Shown piece after piece: positions 52,271 through 60,290 of a DNA stretch of 64,000 nt. A program made the translations under genes and the position numbers. The notes under the pieces were generated by a model that made no database searches, was not told the origin of the DNA, and saw nothing but the letters and a program-made list of their open reading frames with translations. Positions within the stretch are counted from its first letter, which is position 1. Every line of letters begins with the position of its first letter. This DNA is from Arcicella aquatica (GTDB lineage: Bacteria > Bacteroidota > Bacteroidia > Cytophagales > Spirosomataceae): positions 1 through 64,000 of the forward strand of contig NZ_JAYFUL010000034.1 of assembly GCF_034928825.1 (NCBI RefSeq), given 5' to 3'.

Positions 52271-53647
52271 ATGAAAAATATCAACTTTGGTATTCTCCTA
52301 TTGTTGTTTTCTTTGTTAAAATTCTCTACAGTGACTGCTCAAGTACAATTTGAAACCTTTTCGTCTTTTGACAAAGCGCTAGTAAAGGCTAAAAAAGACA
52401 AGAAACTCATCTTTGTGCAAATTGCTTCTCCGAGTTGTGTCCAATGTAATGACGTAGGTCAAAAAGGGCTTTCAAGTCCTGCTTTAAAAGAAAAATTTGA
52501 CATTAATTTCATTTCTCTTTCTATCAAGTTTGACGATGAGATATACAAGCAAATCATCGCTAAAACTAATTTGGGTAGTTTCTCGATGGGTTCATTGTTT
52601 TTAGATAATGATGGCTATGTTTTACAAAGACTAGGCTCGACATCATCTAGCCCAATTATGTATTTAGAAATTGCTGATAAAGCTATTGCACTATCAAAGA
52701 ATAATACGCTTAAAGAACTAGATATGCAATACGCCAAAGGCGAAAGAAATAAAGATTTACTAAAAAAACTTATTCAAGAAAAAAGTGCTGTCAATTTTGA
52801 AACCTATCATTTGGTGGATGAGTACATCAATTTGAATAATATCAATGAGCTTTCTACGATTGATAATGCCCGTCTAATGATTGAACAGGGTTTACCACTC
52901 AATGGAAAAGCAAGGAAAATATTGTATGCACTTTTTACAACTAAAACGATTGATAGCCTTTTCTTTACCTATTCTTTGGAACAAAGGATTAAAATTAATA
53001 GTAGAGTAATAAGTGCTACTAGAAATATTGCGAAGAAAGATAAGGATAGAAATTTAGCGATGCAGCTAAGTAGCTTTATTACATCAACCTATGCAAAAGA
53101 GTATGAAAAAGGTCGGTTTTATGGACAGTCTTATTTAAATAACTTTTACAAGGACATTAAAGACACAACCAATTTTTTACAAAATGCACAAAGTTTTTGT
53201 GACTATACTTTAATGTCTTTATCTGTGGATACGTTGAAAAAAAGAGAAGAAAAAGAACGTAATACTATGTTTACACAAAGGAGACAATCACAAGGTGTTA
53301 ATGGGTTAACGTCTTTTTCTTATACTCCACATTACTTAAAATATGCGGAAGAGTTAAATAATATTTCATTTGATTTTTTTAAATACACCAATGATTTAGA
53401 AAAGTTAGTAAAAGCTTTAAAATGGTCGAAAAGAGCAATTGATATTTATGAAGCACTTAGTCCAGATGAAAGCTTAAAACAAAACTCAAGCATGATGGAT
53501 ACCTATGCTTGTTTATTATATAGATTAGGGAAAAAGGATGAAGCGATAGAATGGGAGACAAAAGCAATAGATAATTTAAAAAAGCAAGGTTTTACTACCA
53601 GTAATTTAGAAAGTACCTTGAATAAAATTAAGACAGGTGTTTTGTAA
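52271..53647 (+). CDS. Secreted thioredoxin-fold protein with helical C-terminal half
   Basis: 458 aa from the ATG at 52271; the longer ORF from 52115 would bury the signal peptide (FGILLLLFSLLKFSTVTAQ). A thioredoxin-like domain (about 25-150) has the redox motif SCVQC (CxxC) in IFVQIASPSCVQCNDVGQKG and AKTNLGSFSMGSLFLDNDGYVLQRLG. The rest is alpha-helical and ends in a TPR-like part (KMMDTYACLLYRLGKKDEAIEWETKAIDNLKKQ). It is probably a periplasmic redox or chaperone-like protein; the partner is unknown. It is followed by the 78-bp perfect palindrome and then the convergent kinase gene. Confidence 0.78.
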   Translation: MKNINFGILLLLFSLLKFSTVTAQVQFETFSSFDKALVKAKKDKKLIFVQIASPSCVQCNDVGQKGLSSPALKEKFDINFISLSIKFDDEIYKQIIAKTNLGSFSMGSLFLDNDGYVLQRLGSTSSSPIMYLEIADKAIALSKNNTLKELDMQYAKGERNKDLLKKLIQEKSAVNFETYHLVDEYINLNNINELSTIDNARLMIEQGLPLNGKARKILYALFTTKTIDSLFFTYSLEQRIKINSRVISATRNIAKKDKDRNLAMQLSSFITSTYAKEYEKGRFYGQSYLNNFYKDIKDTTNFLQNAQSFCDYTLMSLSVDTLKKREEKERNTMFTQRRQSQGVNGLTSFSYTPHYLKYAEELNNISFDFFKYTNDLEKLVKALKWSKRAIDIYEALSPDESLKQNSSMMDTYACLLYRLGKKDEAIEWETKAIDNLKKQGFTTSNLESTLNKIKTGVL

Positions 53648-53655
53648 AGGGCGAT

Positions 53656-53733
53656 TATTAAAATATACTTTCGTTTCTATTAGCGAGTGACTTAAGTCAC
53701 TCGCTAATAGAAACGAAAGTATATTTTAATAAA
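53656..53733. repeat. 78-bp perfect palindrome without loop
   Basis: The left arm 53656-53694 is the exact reverse complement of 53695-53733 (39 bp each, no spacer, no mismatch), centred on CTTAAG with flanks GCGAGTGA/TCACTCGC. It starts 9 bp after a stop codon and ends 19 bp before the stop of the convergent histidine kinase gene, so termination for both is plausible. Perfect zero-loop palindromes of this length are usually unstable in bacteria with SbcCD. Confidence 0.97.
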
Positions 53734-53752
53734 ATGTTCATCATAAATACCC

Positions 53753-55492
53753 TCAAACAAAAGGAATAGCAATGGTTACCGACGTGCCATCTGATGGTTC
53801 TGAATGAAGATTAATGATACCATGTAAATAATTTACCCTTGAACGAATATTGTTCCAACCATTATTTTCGGGCTGAACATTGCCATCATCAAACCCTTTT
53901 CCATCGTCCTCTACAGTAATAGTCAATGTTCTTTCTTCCTGATATACAATCTGAATCAATATTTCTGTCGCCTCCGCATGCTTTAGGGCATTCGTCATCA
54001 ATTCCTGAATAATCCTGAAAATCATTAAACTACTTTCAGGAGAAATTTCAAATTCTTTGCCAAAATGTTGAAAGATAATATTAGGCGAAATACTATTTTG
54101 CTTCAATATCAAATCATCTATCGAACGAATTAGCCCAAATTTTGTAAGGGCATTGGGTTGTAAATTACTCGATATTGTACGTACTTCATCACAGGCAACA
54201 TCTACCATTTCTGCAATCTGCTCTTTAGAAGTGGCAATATTTTCAGTTTGAAATTTAATTCTAGAAAGCAAAGTACCAAGCCCATCGTGAAGTTCCTGCG
54301 ATATTCTTACTCTTTCTATTTCTTGGCCGCTAATTAATGCCCTTAGGGTTTCTATCTGTATGTTTTTCTTTACCTTCTCGGCATCTAGTTTGTTAAAACG
54401 TTGCCGACTAAGATAAGCATACGCCAATACCCCAATAAAAAATATAGCTAGAATAATTAACACGATATACATTTGTTGCCTTATCAAGAGTTTATCCAAT
54501 TCTATGTCTGCAAGCTTTTTTTCTAAGGCAATTTTAGCAACAACCATCCGCTGTTTTTCTAATAAATTATTTTCACTAAAATCCCGAACATCACTTTCCA
54601 TTTTTGAAAAATATAGCTCCTCCGTGGTCTGTCGAGCTTTATTCATAAACTCATATGCTTTCAGGTAGTTCTTTTTTTTCAAATAATAGTTTTGTATTTC
54701 ATAGTAAATCTCCTTTTGTAGCTGTATCAAAATAGTATTGCTCTCCACAATTTTCTGACTCTCCAATAGTGCGTCTAGCCTTTCTTCCTGTCTGCCTAGC
54801 GCATCCAAACACTTAGATTTCACATACAGTGAAAGTGCCTCCAGCCAGTCGATTTGTAGTTTTTTTCCTACTTCATAACTTATTTCAGCATGTTTTAGCG
54901 ATTCGTCATATTTTTTAATACGGTAATAATAATCAGAGTAGGAAGAATGTAGCCTTCCTTCGTATGCCTCATCTTTTACCTCTCTATTAAGCATTTCAAC
55001 CCTATCGAGTATTGCTTTTACATTTTTAAAATTATTCCCATGAATATCAATATTGGCTAAATTAACTAAATGCCCGATTTCGCTGTTGGGCTGTTTCTTT
55101 CTTCTGAAATAATCAACTGCACCTTTAATGTATTCCTTTGCATATTCTTTAATAAAAGGCCTATCCATAAAATAAGAGCCTAATGCTCCCCTGATATTAT
55201 AAAAACTAGCAGAATCTTTCATTATCTGAAAACACTCCATACTTTTACGGAGGTTCGTGAGTGGAGAATAATTGAGTCCATACTGTTTCTCCTCACTTTT
55301 GGCATAACTCCAATAAGTGTAAGCTAGCCCAAGTGTATCTTTCCTATTTTGATATTTCACCAGCATTTCATCTAGCTGTGCTTTCGTATAATTTTTACTT
55401 AAACTAGGGTACTCATCTTGGGAGATTGCTAAAGAAACCTTGAAAAGCAAAAAAAATATTGTTATTTTAGGGTATAAAAAATATTTCTTCAT
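53753..55492 (-). CDS. NarL-system sensor histidine kinase with TPR-like sensor region
   Basis: 579 aa from the ATG at 55492; the longer ORF to 55516 overlaps the opposing promoter. The signal peptide ends at about residue 24 (SLAISQ). A large periplasmic helical region follows with TPR-like repeats (about 40-300), then a coiled coil, one membrane helix (about 341-361), HisKA_3 with His402 in RVRISQELHDGLGTLLSRI and an HATPase domain (FRIIQELMTNALKHAEATEI, VEDDGKGFDD). It pairs with the divergent response regulator gene; their starts are 38 bp apart. It lies next to the PUL, so control of that locus is possible but unproven. Confidence 0.92.
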   Translation of the reverse strand: MKKYFLYPKITIFFLLFKVSLAISQDEYPSLSKNYTKAQLDEMLVKYQNRKDTLGLAYTYWSYAKSEEKQYGLNYSPLTNLRKSMECFQIMKDSASFYNIRGALGSYFMDRPFIKEYAKEYIKGAVDYFRRKKQPNSEIGHLVNLANIDIHGNNFKNVKAILDRVEMLNREVKDEAYEGRLHSSYSDYYYRIKKYDESLKHAEISYEVGKKLQIDWLEALSLYVKSKCLDALGRQEERLDALLESQKIVESNTILIQLQKEIYYEIQNYYLKKKNYLKAYEFMNKARQTTEELYFSKMESDVRDFSENNLLEKQRMVVAKIALEKKLADIELDKLLIRQQMYIVLIILAIFFIGVLAYAYLSRQRFNKLDAEKVKKNIQIETLRALISGQEIERVRISQELHDGLGTLLSRIKFQTENIATSKEQIAEMVDVACDEVRTISSNLQPNALTKFGLIRSIDDLILKQNSISPNIIFQHFGKEFEISPESSLMIFRIIQELMTNALKHAEATEILIQIVYQEERTLTITVEDDGKGFDDGNVQPENNGWNNIRSRVNYLHGIINLHSEPSDGTSVTIAIPFV

Positions 55493-55504
55493 ATCAGTTA
55501 AATA

Positions 55505-55512
55505 TACATTTG
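55505..55512 (+). promoter_or_regulatory. -7 box of the NarL-type regulator gene
   Basis: TACATTTG matches TAnnTTTG, 19-26 nt before the ATG at 55531. An ORF finder would take its TTG (55510) as a start. The divergent kinase promoter must overlap this short region. Confidence 0.6.
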
Positions 55513-55530
55513 CCAAATATTAATCACGTA

Positions 55531-56172
55531 ATGGTACGCATTTTATTAGTTGATGATCATAAAATTTTTACTGAAGGTGTTGCTTCACTGTTATCGACAG
55601 AGGCAGACTTTCAGGTGGTAGGAGAATGTAAAACAGCGAAACAAGTTAAGACTTTTTTACAATCAAATAGCATTGATGTGGTTTTGCTAGACATCAACCT
55701 TGGGGAAGATAGTGGGCTAGATGTTTGTAAATTCATTTCAGACAATCATCCGAAGGTAAAAGTCTTGGCGATGTCGATGTATAATGATGAGAGTTTTATC
55801 ACTAAAATGATTAAAAACGGTTCGTCGGGATATATTTTGAAAAACACTGGTGGAGAAGAGCTTCAAAAAGCCATCAGAACGGTATATGAAGGTAATACCT
55901 ACCAAAGCGAGGAGGTAATGAATATCATCATGAGGGGGTTAACTCGTCAGAAACAACAAGAGAAAAGTCTTTATCAAATTCGTTTTACGCGTAGAGAAAG
56001 AGAAATACTCGACCTTATCGGGAAAGGCTTAACCACGAAAGAAATTGCTACTGCACTCTTTATTAGTGATAAAACTGTAGAGACTCACCGAAGTAATTTA
56101 TTAGCAAAATTTGAAGTAAAAAACGTAGCAGGTTTGATTAAACTCGCTATTGAATATGGGTATTTGAAATAA
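55531..56172 (+). CDS. NarL/FixJ-type response regulator
   Basis: 213 aa from the ATG at 55531. A receiver domain (1-120) begins MVRILLVDDHKIFTEGV, with phospho-acceptor Asp54 in VVLLDINLGEDSG. A LuxR-type helix-turn-helix (about 148-205) reads FTRREREILDLIGKGLTTKEIATALFISDKTVETHRSNLLAKF. It is the cognate regulator of the divergent TPR-kinase. The stop codon is followed at once by the long GTGA/TGAG low-complexity palindrome. Confidence 0.95.
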   Translation: MVRILLVDDHKIFTEGVASLLSTEADFQVVGECKTAKQVKTFLQSNSIDVVLLDINLGEDSGLDVCKFISDNHPKVKVLAMSMYNDESFITKMIKNGSSGYILKNTGGEELQKAIRTVYEGNTYQSEEVMNIIMRGLTRQKQQEKSLYQIRFTRREREILDLIGKGLTTKEIATALFISDKTVETHRSNLLAKFEVKNVAGLIKLAIEYGYLK

Positions 56173-56355
56173 TGAGTGAGTGAGTGAGTTGTGATTTAGT
56201 GAATGAGTGAATTGTGATTGAGTGATTATATTAGTTGTGAATTGTGAGTTAGTGAATTATGAATTTGTACTTAAATAAAATTAATAATAATCACTAAATC
56301 ACAACTCACTCAATCGCTAAATAATATAATCACAACTCACTCATTCACAACTCTT
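56173..56355. repeat. Long low-complexity GTGA/TGAG imperfect palindrome
   Basis: The left half consists of the words GAGTGA, TTGTGA, TTTAGTGA and TGATTGAG. The right half is the same vocabulary on the other strand (TCACTCA, TCACAACTCAC, AATCACTAAATCAC). It exactly fills the gap between the convergent regulator and phosphoesterase genes, starting next to both stop codons. On each strand the sequence after the stop reads GTGA/TGAG-rich. It is the longest member of the family also seen at 1-226, 19692-19725 and 38021-38077. Confidence 0.85.
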
Positions 56356-57289
56356 AATAGCTCACATATTGATTAGTAAAAGAGCCATCATCGTATAAAT
56401 CAATTACAGCATAGCCTGCTTCTGTATGCTGATATTTTCCAAACCACCAACGACCCGATACAGCACCATTACAACAGTAAGAAACACCATTATAATCAAC
56501 ACGGTCGCTTAAATGTATATGACCTGACACCGCAAGCTTTACATTTTTGTGGTGATGAAAAAGTTCTGCAATTTGTTTAGAATCTGTGTGCATCCAACTC
56601 CCTGGCACTTCCCATCGTCCATCTTTTTCTTTCATGTTATTACCATCAAAAAAAACACAGGCCGCCAAAATAGGAATATGCGATATTACCATCGTTGGTT
56701 TATTGTCAGGCAAAGCTTTCAGGTCTCTTTTTAACCAATCGAATTGTTCTTCATCCAAATTAGCCGTGTACCACGAGCCATCCTTCTTTTTCTGAACGCT
56801 ATCTAGCATCACAAAATGCCAATCGTTATTGTCAAAGCTATAATAAGGCTTGGCTAGCCCCATTTCGTCCATTGCCCATTTTTTCCCATCTTCAAAACTA
56901 CTTTGGCTATCGCCCTCGCAACAAATATCATGGTTGCCAACGCTATGAAAAACAGGCAATGAGTTTTCAGCTTTCAGGACATCATTAAATAAATCCCACT
57001 GCTTTTTTACATTTCCTTTTCTGTGTTTATGAGCATCCATCACACAGTCGCCAGAATTGATAATTAAGTCGGGCTTTACTTCATTTTGAATATGGTGTAA
57101 ACATCTTGCAAAACCTTTAGAAGAATTCACTAAAGGAATTGCTTCTTCGATGTGTACATCAGTGATATGAGCCACCCTCAATACTCTTTTAGGAACAGTT
57201 GGTTTGTCTTCTTGTGCTTTTACTAAATTCGGAATGGATAAACCGCCAGCAATAAGCCCCAGCTGGCGAAGTAAATCACGTCTTTGCAT
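56354..57289 (-). CDS. Exported calcineurin-like metallophosphoesterase
   Basis: 311 aa. The N-terminus MQRRDLLRQLGLIAGGLSIPNLVKAQ has a double arginine and a hydrophobic stretch, a Tat-like signal. Metal-binding motifs follow in order: VAHITDVHIEE, NSGDCVMDAHKH, VGNHDICCEG, VISHIP and AVSGHIHLSDR. The family hydrolyses phosphomono- or diesters using two metal ions; the substrate is unknown. Monocistronic. It is a different subfamily from the PlcP-like protein at 59445. Confidence 0.9.
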   Translation of the reverse strand: MQRRDLLRQLGLIAGGLSIPNLVKAQEDKPTVPKRVLRVAHITDVHIEEAIPLVNSSKGFARCLHHIQNEVKPDLIINSGDCVMDAHKHRKGNVKKQWDLFNDVLKAENSLPVFHSVGNHDICCEGDSQSSFEDGKKWAMDEMGLAKPYYSFDNNDWHFVMLDSVQKKKDGSWYTANLDEEQFDWLKRDLKALPDNKPTMVISHIPILAACVFFDGNNMKEKDGRWEVPGSWMHTDSKQIAELFHHHKNVKLAVSGHIHLSDRVDYNGVSYCCNGAVSGRWWFGKYQHTEAGYAVIDLYDDGSFTNQYVSY

Positions 57290-57396
57290 CTAATTACAGT
57301 TTGGTTGCGCAAAGATGGGCTTTTAAGATAACCTCTTAGTTTTCTGACAATTAAGCCTTTGTAAACTTTATCTATTGTTTGTAAAGGAATTGTAAA

Positions 57397-58332
57397 CTAA
57401 GCCATTTCAAATTCAATAGGTTGGTTATAGGCTATTTGAGTGACTAATAAAATTCTACGAAAGAGTTCTTTCAAGTCAACACCTTCGTTTTGAGCAATAC
57501 TTGGCAAAAAACTACGGGCATCCAAATTAGGCATTGTATTGATATCTAATACATAAATCTCACCATTATGAATACGGATATCTGTTCTAGACATTCCTTT
57601 TATTTTCATGGTTTTGTGTAATGTCAATACTTTATGCATGATTTCCCTTTTGATGCTTTCTTCAATGTCAGGATTCAGTATTTTTTCGGTTACTCCATAC
57701 GATTGTCCCGCTATATATACCTCACGGTCGTCATCAGGGCGAATTTCTAAAGGCGTCAATGCCATATAGTCTGTTCCATTTTCGTTTGGAATTACGCCAA
57801 CCGTAAATTCACGACCTGTAATATAAGGCTGTATGATATAGTTTTCTTTTTCGAGTAATTCCTGATAAGGTATTTCAGAGGCATCAAAAACTAGCATATT
57901 CAGGTGTAAACTTCCCATTCGGTGTTTTACGATATAACGTTCGTATTCTAAAGTAGCTACGTCGCCCAACTGGATAATAGGAGGCGTTTTTACATCAATT
58001 TCTTCACAGATTTGTGGAAGATTCATTTTATCCTTGGCAAGTATCTGTATCTCATAAGTACTGGCTGTATGTTTGATGGCGTGGCTATCTAACCAACGAG
58101 CAATATCTGCTTGACCAGCTTCACCGAAACCATAACATACATTAAAAACCATGTCGAATTGTTTCAGAAAATCTGCAAATTCTGTCGTAAAGCCCACAAA
58201 ATGTGTTACATAAGGGTAATAGTTTTCGGGCGTAGCTTTTAGGAAAGTAGCGATGGTACTTCCGAAAATATTTTCTTTCCACGGCGTAAAGGTGGAGTCA
58301 GAATAAAGAAAAATGAGTTTTTGGGCTGACAT
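57397..58332 (-). CDS. D-Ala-D-Ala ligase-like ATP-grasp protein
   Basis: 311 aa. The N-terminal part has DMVFNVCYGFGEAGQADIARWLDSHAIKHTAS, like the Ddl N-domain. The ATP-grasp part has YIVKHRMGSLHLNMLVF, YIIQPYITGREFTVGVIPNE and the metal-binding end GEIYVLDINTMPNLDARSFLPSIAQNEG. It is shorter and divergent from a true Ddl, so D-Ala-D-Ala ligase activity is not claimed; the enzyme may join other amino or carboxylate groups. Monocistronic, divergent from the regulator cluster at 58.7 kb. Confidence 0.82.
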   Translation of the reverse strand: MSAQKLIFLYSDSTFTPWKENIFGSTIATFLKATPENYYPYVTHFVGFTTEFADFLKQFDMVFNVCYGFGEAGQADIARWLDSHAIKHTASTYEIQILAKDKMNLPQICEEIDVKTPPIIQLGDVATLEYERYIVKHRMGSLHLNMLVFDASEIPYQELLEKENYIIQPYITGREFTVGVIPNENGTDYMALTPLEIRPDDDREVYIAGQSYGVTEKILNPDIEESIKREIMHKVLTLHKTMKIKGMSRTDIRIHNGEIYVLDINTMPNLDARSFLPSIAQNEGVDLKELFRRILLVTQIAYNQPIEFEMA

Positions 58333-58515
58333 GATTTCGTGATTAATATTAGAAATCGAAAATAATACGCTCAGGAATATTCTATGATTATCAGATAATT
58401 ATGGATATGTTAATTCTCTGTTATTCTTTAATCCTTTACGAAATCATAAAGTGCTGTTAATGATACGGTTACATTGAAAATGTATTTTTGCCTAGAACTT
58501 AAAACAAATCATCTC
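58333..58515. other. Regulatory spacer upstream of the OmpR-type regulator cluster
   Basis: Contains the roughly 10-bp periodic blocks ATTCTCTGTT and ATTCTTTAAT near 58410-58430, similar to blocks upstream of the PlcP-like gene (59381-59410). A -7 box TATTTTTG lies at 58483-58490. No gene beyond the tiny ORF at 58516 is supported. Confidence 0.4.
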
Positions 58516-58593
58516 ATGCAAAAAGCAAGACGTTATCTGACCGTTTTTCAACGCAATTTTACTTGGTTTATGACATCTATGTTTGTTTCATAA
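58516..58593 (+). CDS. Possible 25-aa leader peptide
   Basis: The ATG at 58516 follows the -7 box TATTTTTG (58483-58490) by 25 nt. The product begins MQKARRYLTVFQRNFTWFM, is basic and aromatic, and ends at TAA 58591-58593, 100 bp before the response regulator ATG. It could be a leader peptide or a micro-protein, but chance cannot be excluded. Confidence 0.3.
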   Translation: MQKARRYLTVFQRNFTWFMTSMFVS

Positions 58594-58646
58594 TAAACAT
58601 AAAGAAAGCATAATTCAACCTTAACACTGAGATAATCTTGAAACAG

Positions 58647-58654
58647 TAAGTTTG
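58647..58654 (+). promoter_or_regulatory. -7 box of the OmpR/PhoB-type regulator gene
   Basis: TAAGTTTG matches TAnnTTTG, 40-47 nt before the ATG at 58694. Its TTG (58652) is in frame with the gene and would mislead a start caller. Confidence 0.6.
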
Positions 58655-58693
58655 ACTAAATTTTTGAATCAAACAGTTTTTAAGATTATAAAT

Positions 58694-59380
58694 ATGATTG
58701 ACCTATCGCTGAAAATCTTGTTGGTTGACGACGACCCAGATATTTTAGAATTACTTGAATACAACCTCCAGAAAGAAGGTTTTCAAACACGTACTGCCGA
58801 AAACGGTCTTCAAGGTATTCAAGTGGCACAAGAGTTTTTACCAGATATGATTTTGATGGACATTATGATGCCCATCATGGACGGCATAGAGGCTGGGCGT
58901 ATTATTAAGCAATCTAAAGAATTAAAGAATTCTTACCTTATTTTCTTGACCGCCAGAACAGAAGAATATTCAGAAGTAGCAGCTTTTGATATTGGTGCCA
59001 ATGATTATATCATCAAACCTGTCAAACCAAGGGCTTTGATTAGCAGGATAAAAGCTGTTTTCCAAAGAAATATTGCTGATACTGTAGATGAAGAAAAGGT
59101 GGTTTTAGAGGATTTGATCATCAATCGCCAGAATTATTCTATTGCCGTAAAAGAATCTTCATGGACTTTACCTAAGAAGGAATTCGACTTGCTGATGTTT
59201 TTTGTCAGCAACCCTAATAAGGTATATACGCGTGACGAAATTCTTTCAAGTGTTTGGGGAAAAGGCATTCACGTAACTGAACGTACGGTAGACGTACATA
59301 TACGTAAGATTAGAGAAAAGATTGGGGAAGATTATATCCGCACTATCAAAGGAGTTGGTTATTTATTCTCAAGAAACTAA
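58694..59380 (+). CDS. OmpR/PhoB-type response regulator
   Basis: 228 aa from the ATG at 58694. The receiver domain (about 5-120) has the acidic pocket LLVDDDPD and phospho-acceptor Asp56 in DMILMDIMMPIMDG, followed by FLTARTEEYSEVAAFDIGANDYIIKPVKP. The C-terminal winged helix (about 130-228) reads LPKKEFDLLMFFVSNPNKVYTRDEILSSVWGKGIHVTERTVDVHIRKIREKIGEDYIRTIKGVGYLF. It resembles Bacteroidota PhoB-like regulators. No partner kinase is adjacent. The PlcP-like and glycosyltransferase genes follow on the same strand. Confidence 0.94.
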   Translation: MIDLSLKILLVDDDPDILELLEYNLQKEGFQTRTAENGLQGIQVAQEFLPDMILMDIMMPIMDGIEAGRIIKQSKELKNSYLIFLTARTEEYSEVAAFDIGANDYIIKPVKPRALISRIKAVFQRNIADTVDEEKVVLEDLIINRQNYSIAVKESSWTLPKKEFDLLMFFVSNPNKVYTRDEILSSVWGKGIHVTERTVDVHIRKIREKIGEDYIRTIKGVGYLFSRN

Positions 59381-59410
59381 ATCCTTAACAATCCTTTAAT
59401 ATTCTAGCAA
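59381..59410 (+). promoter_or_regulatory. 10-bp-periodic repeats, candidate regulator box
   Basis: Three consecutive decamers, ATCCTTAACA, ATCCTTTAAT and ATTCTAGCAA, start directly after the regulator stop codon and end 34 bp before the PlcP-like ATG. A 10-11 bp direct-repeat layout is typical for OmpR/PhoB-type binding sites, and the CTTAAC core resembles Pho boxes of some other phyla. Binding is inference. Confidence 0.4.
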
Positions 59411-59444
59411 TCATAGGGTTAAAGTAAAATTACAATTTTGGTTT

Positions 59445-60278
59445 ATGAAAACGCCAAAACAATATAAAACCGTCATCATATCTGATGTTCACCTAGGCTC
59501 AGAAGGTTCAAAAGCTAAAGAAGTAACTGCTTTCTTGAAGAGTATCTCGTGCGAAACCTTAATTATGAATGGCGATATTATTGATGGCTGGCAACTCAAA
59601 AAGGGTGGTTCATGGAAGAAAAAACATACTGCTTTTTTTAGGGCTGTATTGAAAATGATTGAGAACCATAATACTAAGGTAATATACCTGAGAGGTAACC
59701 ATGATGATTTTCTAGACCAGATTATTCCTTTTCAGTTAGGTAAATACTTCACTGTTCAGCGCGACTATATTCTACAGTCGGGCACAAAGAGTTACCTTAT
59801 TACACACGGAGATATTTTTGATTCGGTTACCTCACAAATGAAATGGCTTGCCTATTTAGGTGACATTGGTTATACCTTTTTATTATCCATCAATAAACTG
59901 TATAATCAATACCGTAAGTGGAGAGGGTTTGAATATTATTCTTTTTCACAGAGGATTAAGCAACGGGTGAAAGAGGCTGTAAATTATGTATCGGATTTTG
60001 AAGAGAAATTGACGGAGTTAGCCCGAGCAAACCATTGCGAAGGTATTATTTGCGGACATATTCATAAACCAGACATTCGCCTTATTCAGGATATTACCTA
60101 CATGAATTCGGGCGACTGGGTGGAATCGTTAACAGCATTAGTAGAAGACTATCAAGGGAATTGGGACTTGCTCTATTTACTCCAAAATAGTCTAGATTTA
60201 GAAGAAGAATTATCAGATGAATTAATAGATTCTGAGGCTATGAAAACTGCCAAAGGAATTTTTATGAGTATCTCTTAA
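59445..60278 (+). CDS. PlcP-like metallophosphoesterase (often labelled LpxH-like)
   Basis: 277 aa. Metal motifs are Asp14/His16 in ISDVHLGSEGSKAKEV, Asp44 in NGDIIDGWQLKKG, Asn85-His86 in LRGNHDDFLD, His121 in ITHGDIFD, and His205/His207 in CGHIHKPDI. The extra conserved pieces YYSFSQRIKQRVKEAVNYVSDFE and YMNSGDWVESLTALVE match, as far as I recall, the PlcP phospholipase C-like group rather than true LpxH, which is shorter and lacks them. PlcP enzymes cleave phospholipid headgroups during phosphate starvation. The neighbouring glycosyltransferase (12 bp gap) and PhoB-type regulator support this reading. Automated labels as UDP-2,3-diacylglucosamine diphosphatase are likely over-specific. Confidence 0.8.
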   Translation: MKTPKQYKTVIISDVHLGSEGSKAKEVTAFLKSISCETLIMNGDIIDGWQLKKGGSWKKKHTAFFRAVLKMIENHNTKVIYLRGNHDDFLDQIIPFQLGKYFTVQRDYILQSGTKSYLITHGDIFDSVTSQMKWLAYLGDIGYTFLLSINKLYNQYRKWRGFEYYSFSQRIKQRVKEAVNYVSDFEEKLTELARANHCEGIICGHIHKPDIRLIQDITYMNSGDWVESLTALVEDYQGNWDLLYLLQNSLDLEEELSDELIDSEAMKTAKGIFMSIS

Positions 60279-60290
60279 AATATACCCAAT

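Noticed and set aside
57397..58332. True D-alanine-D-alanine ligase (ddl)
   Set aside because: The ATP-grasp motifs are shared but the protein is short and divergent, without a peptidoglycan gene context.
59445..60278. Lipid A enzyme LpxH
   Set aside because: Length and the additional conserved segments fit the PlcP-type group better; LpxH is only a general fold match.
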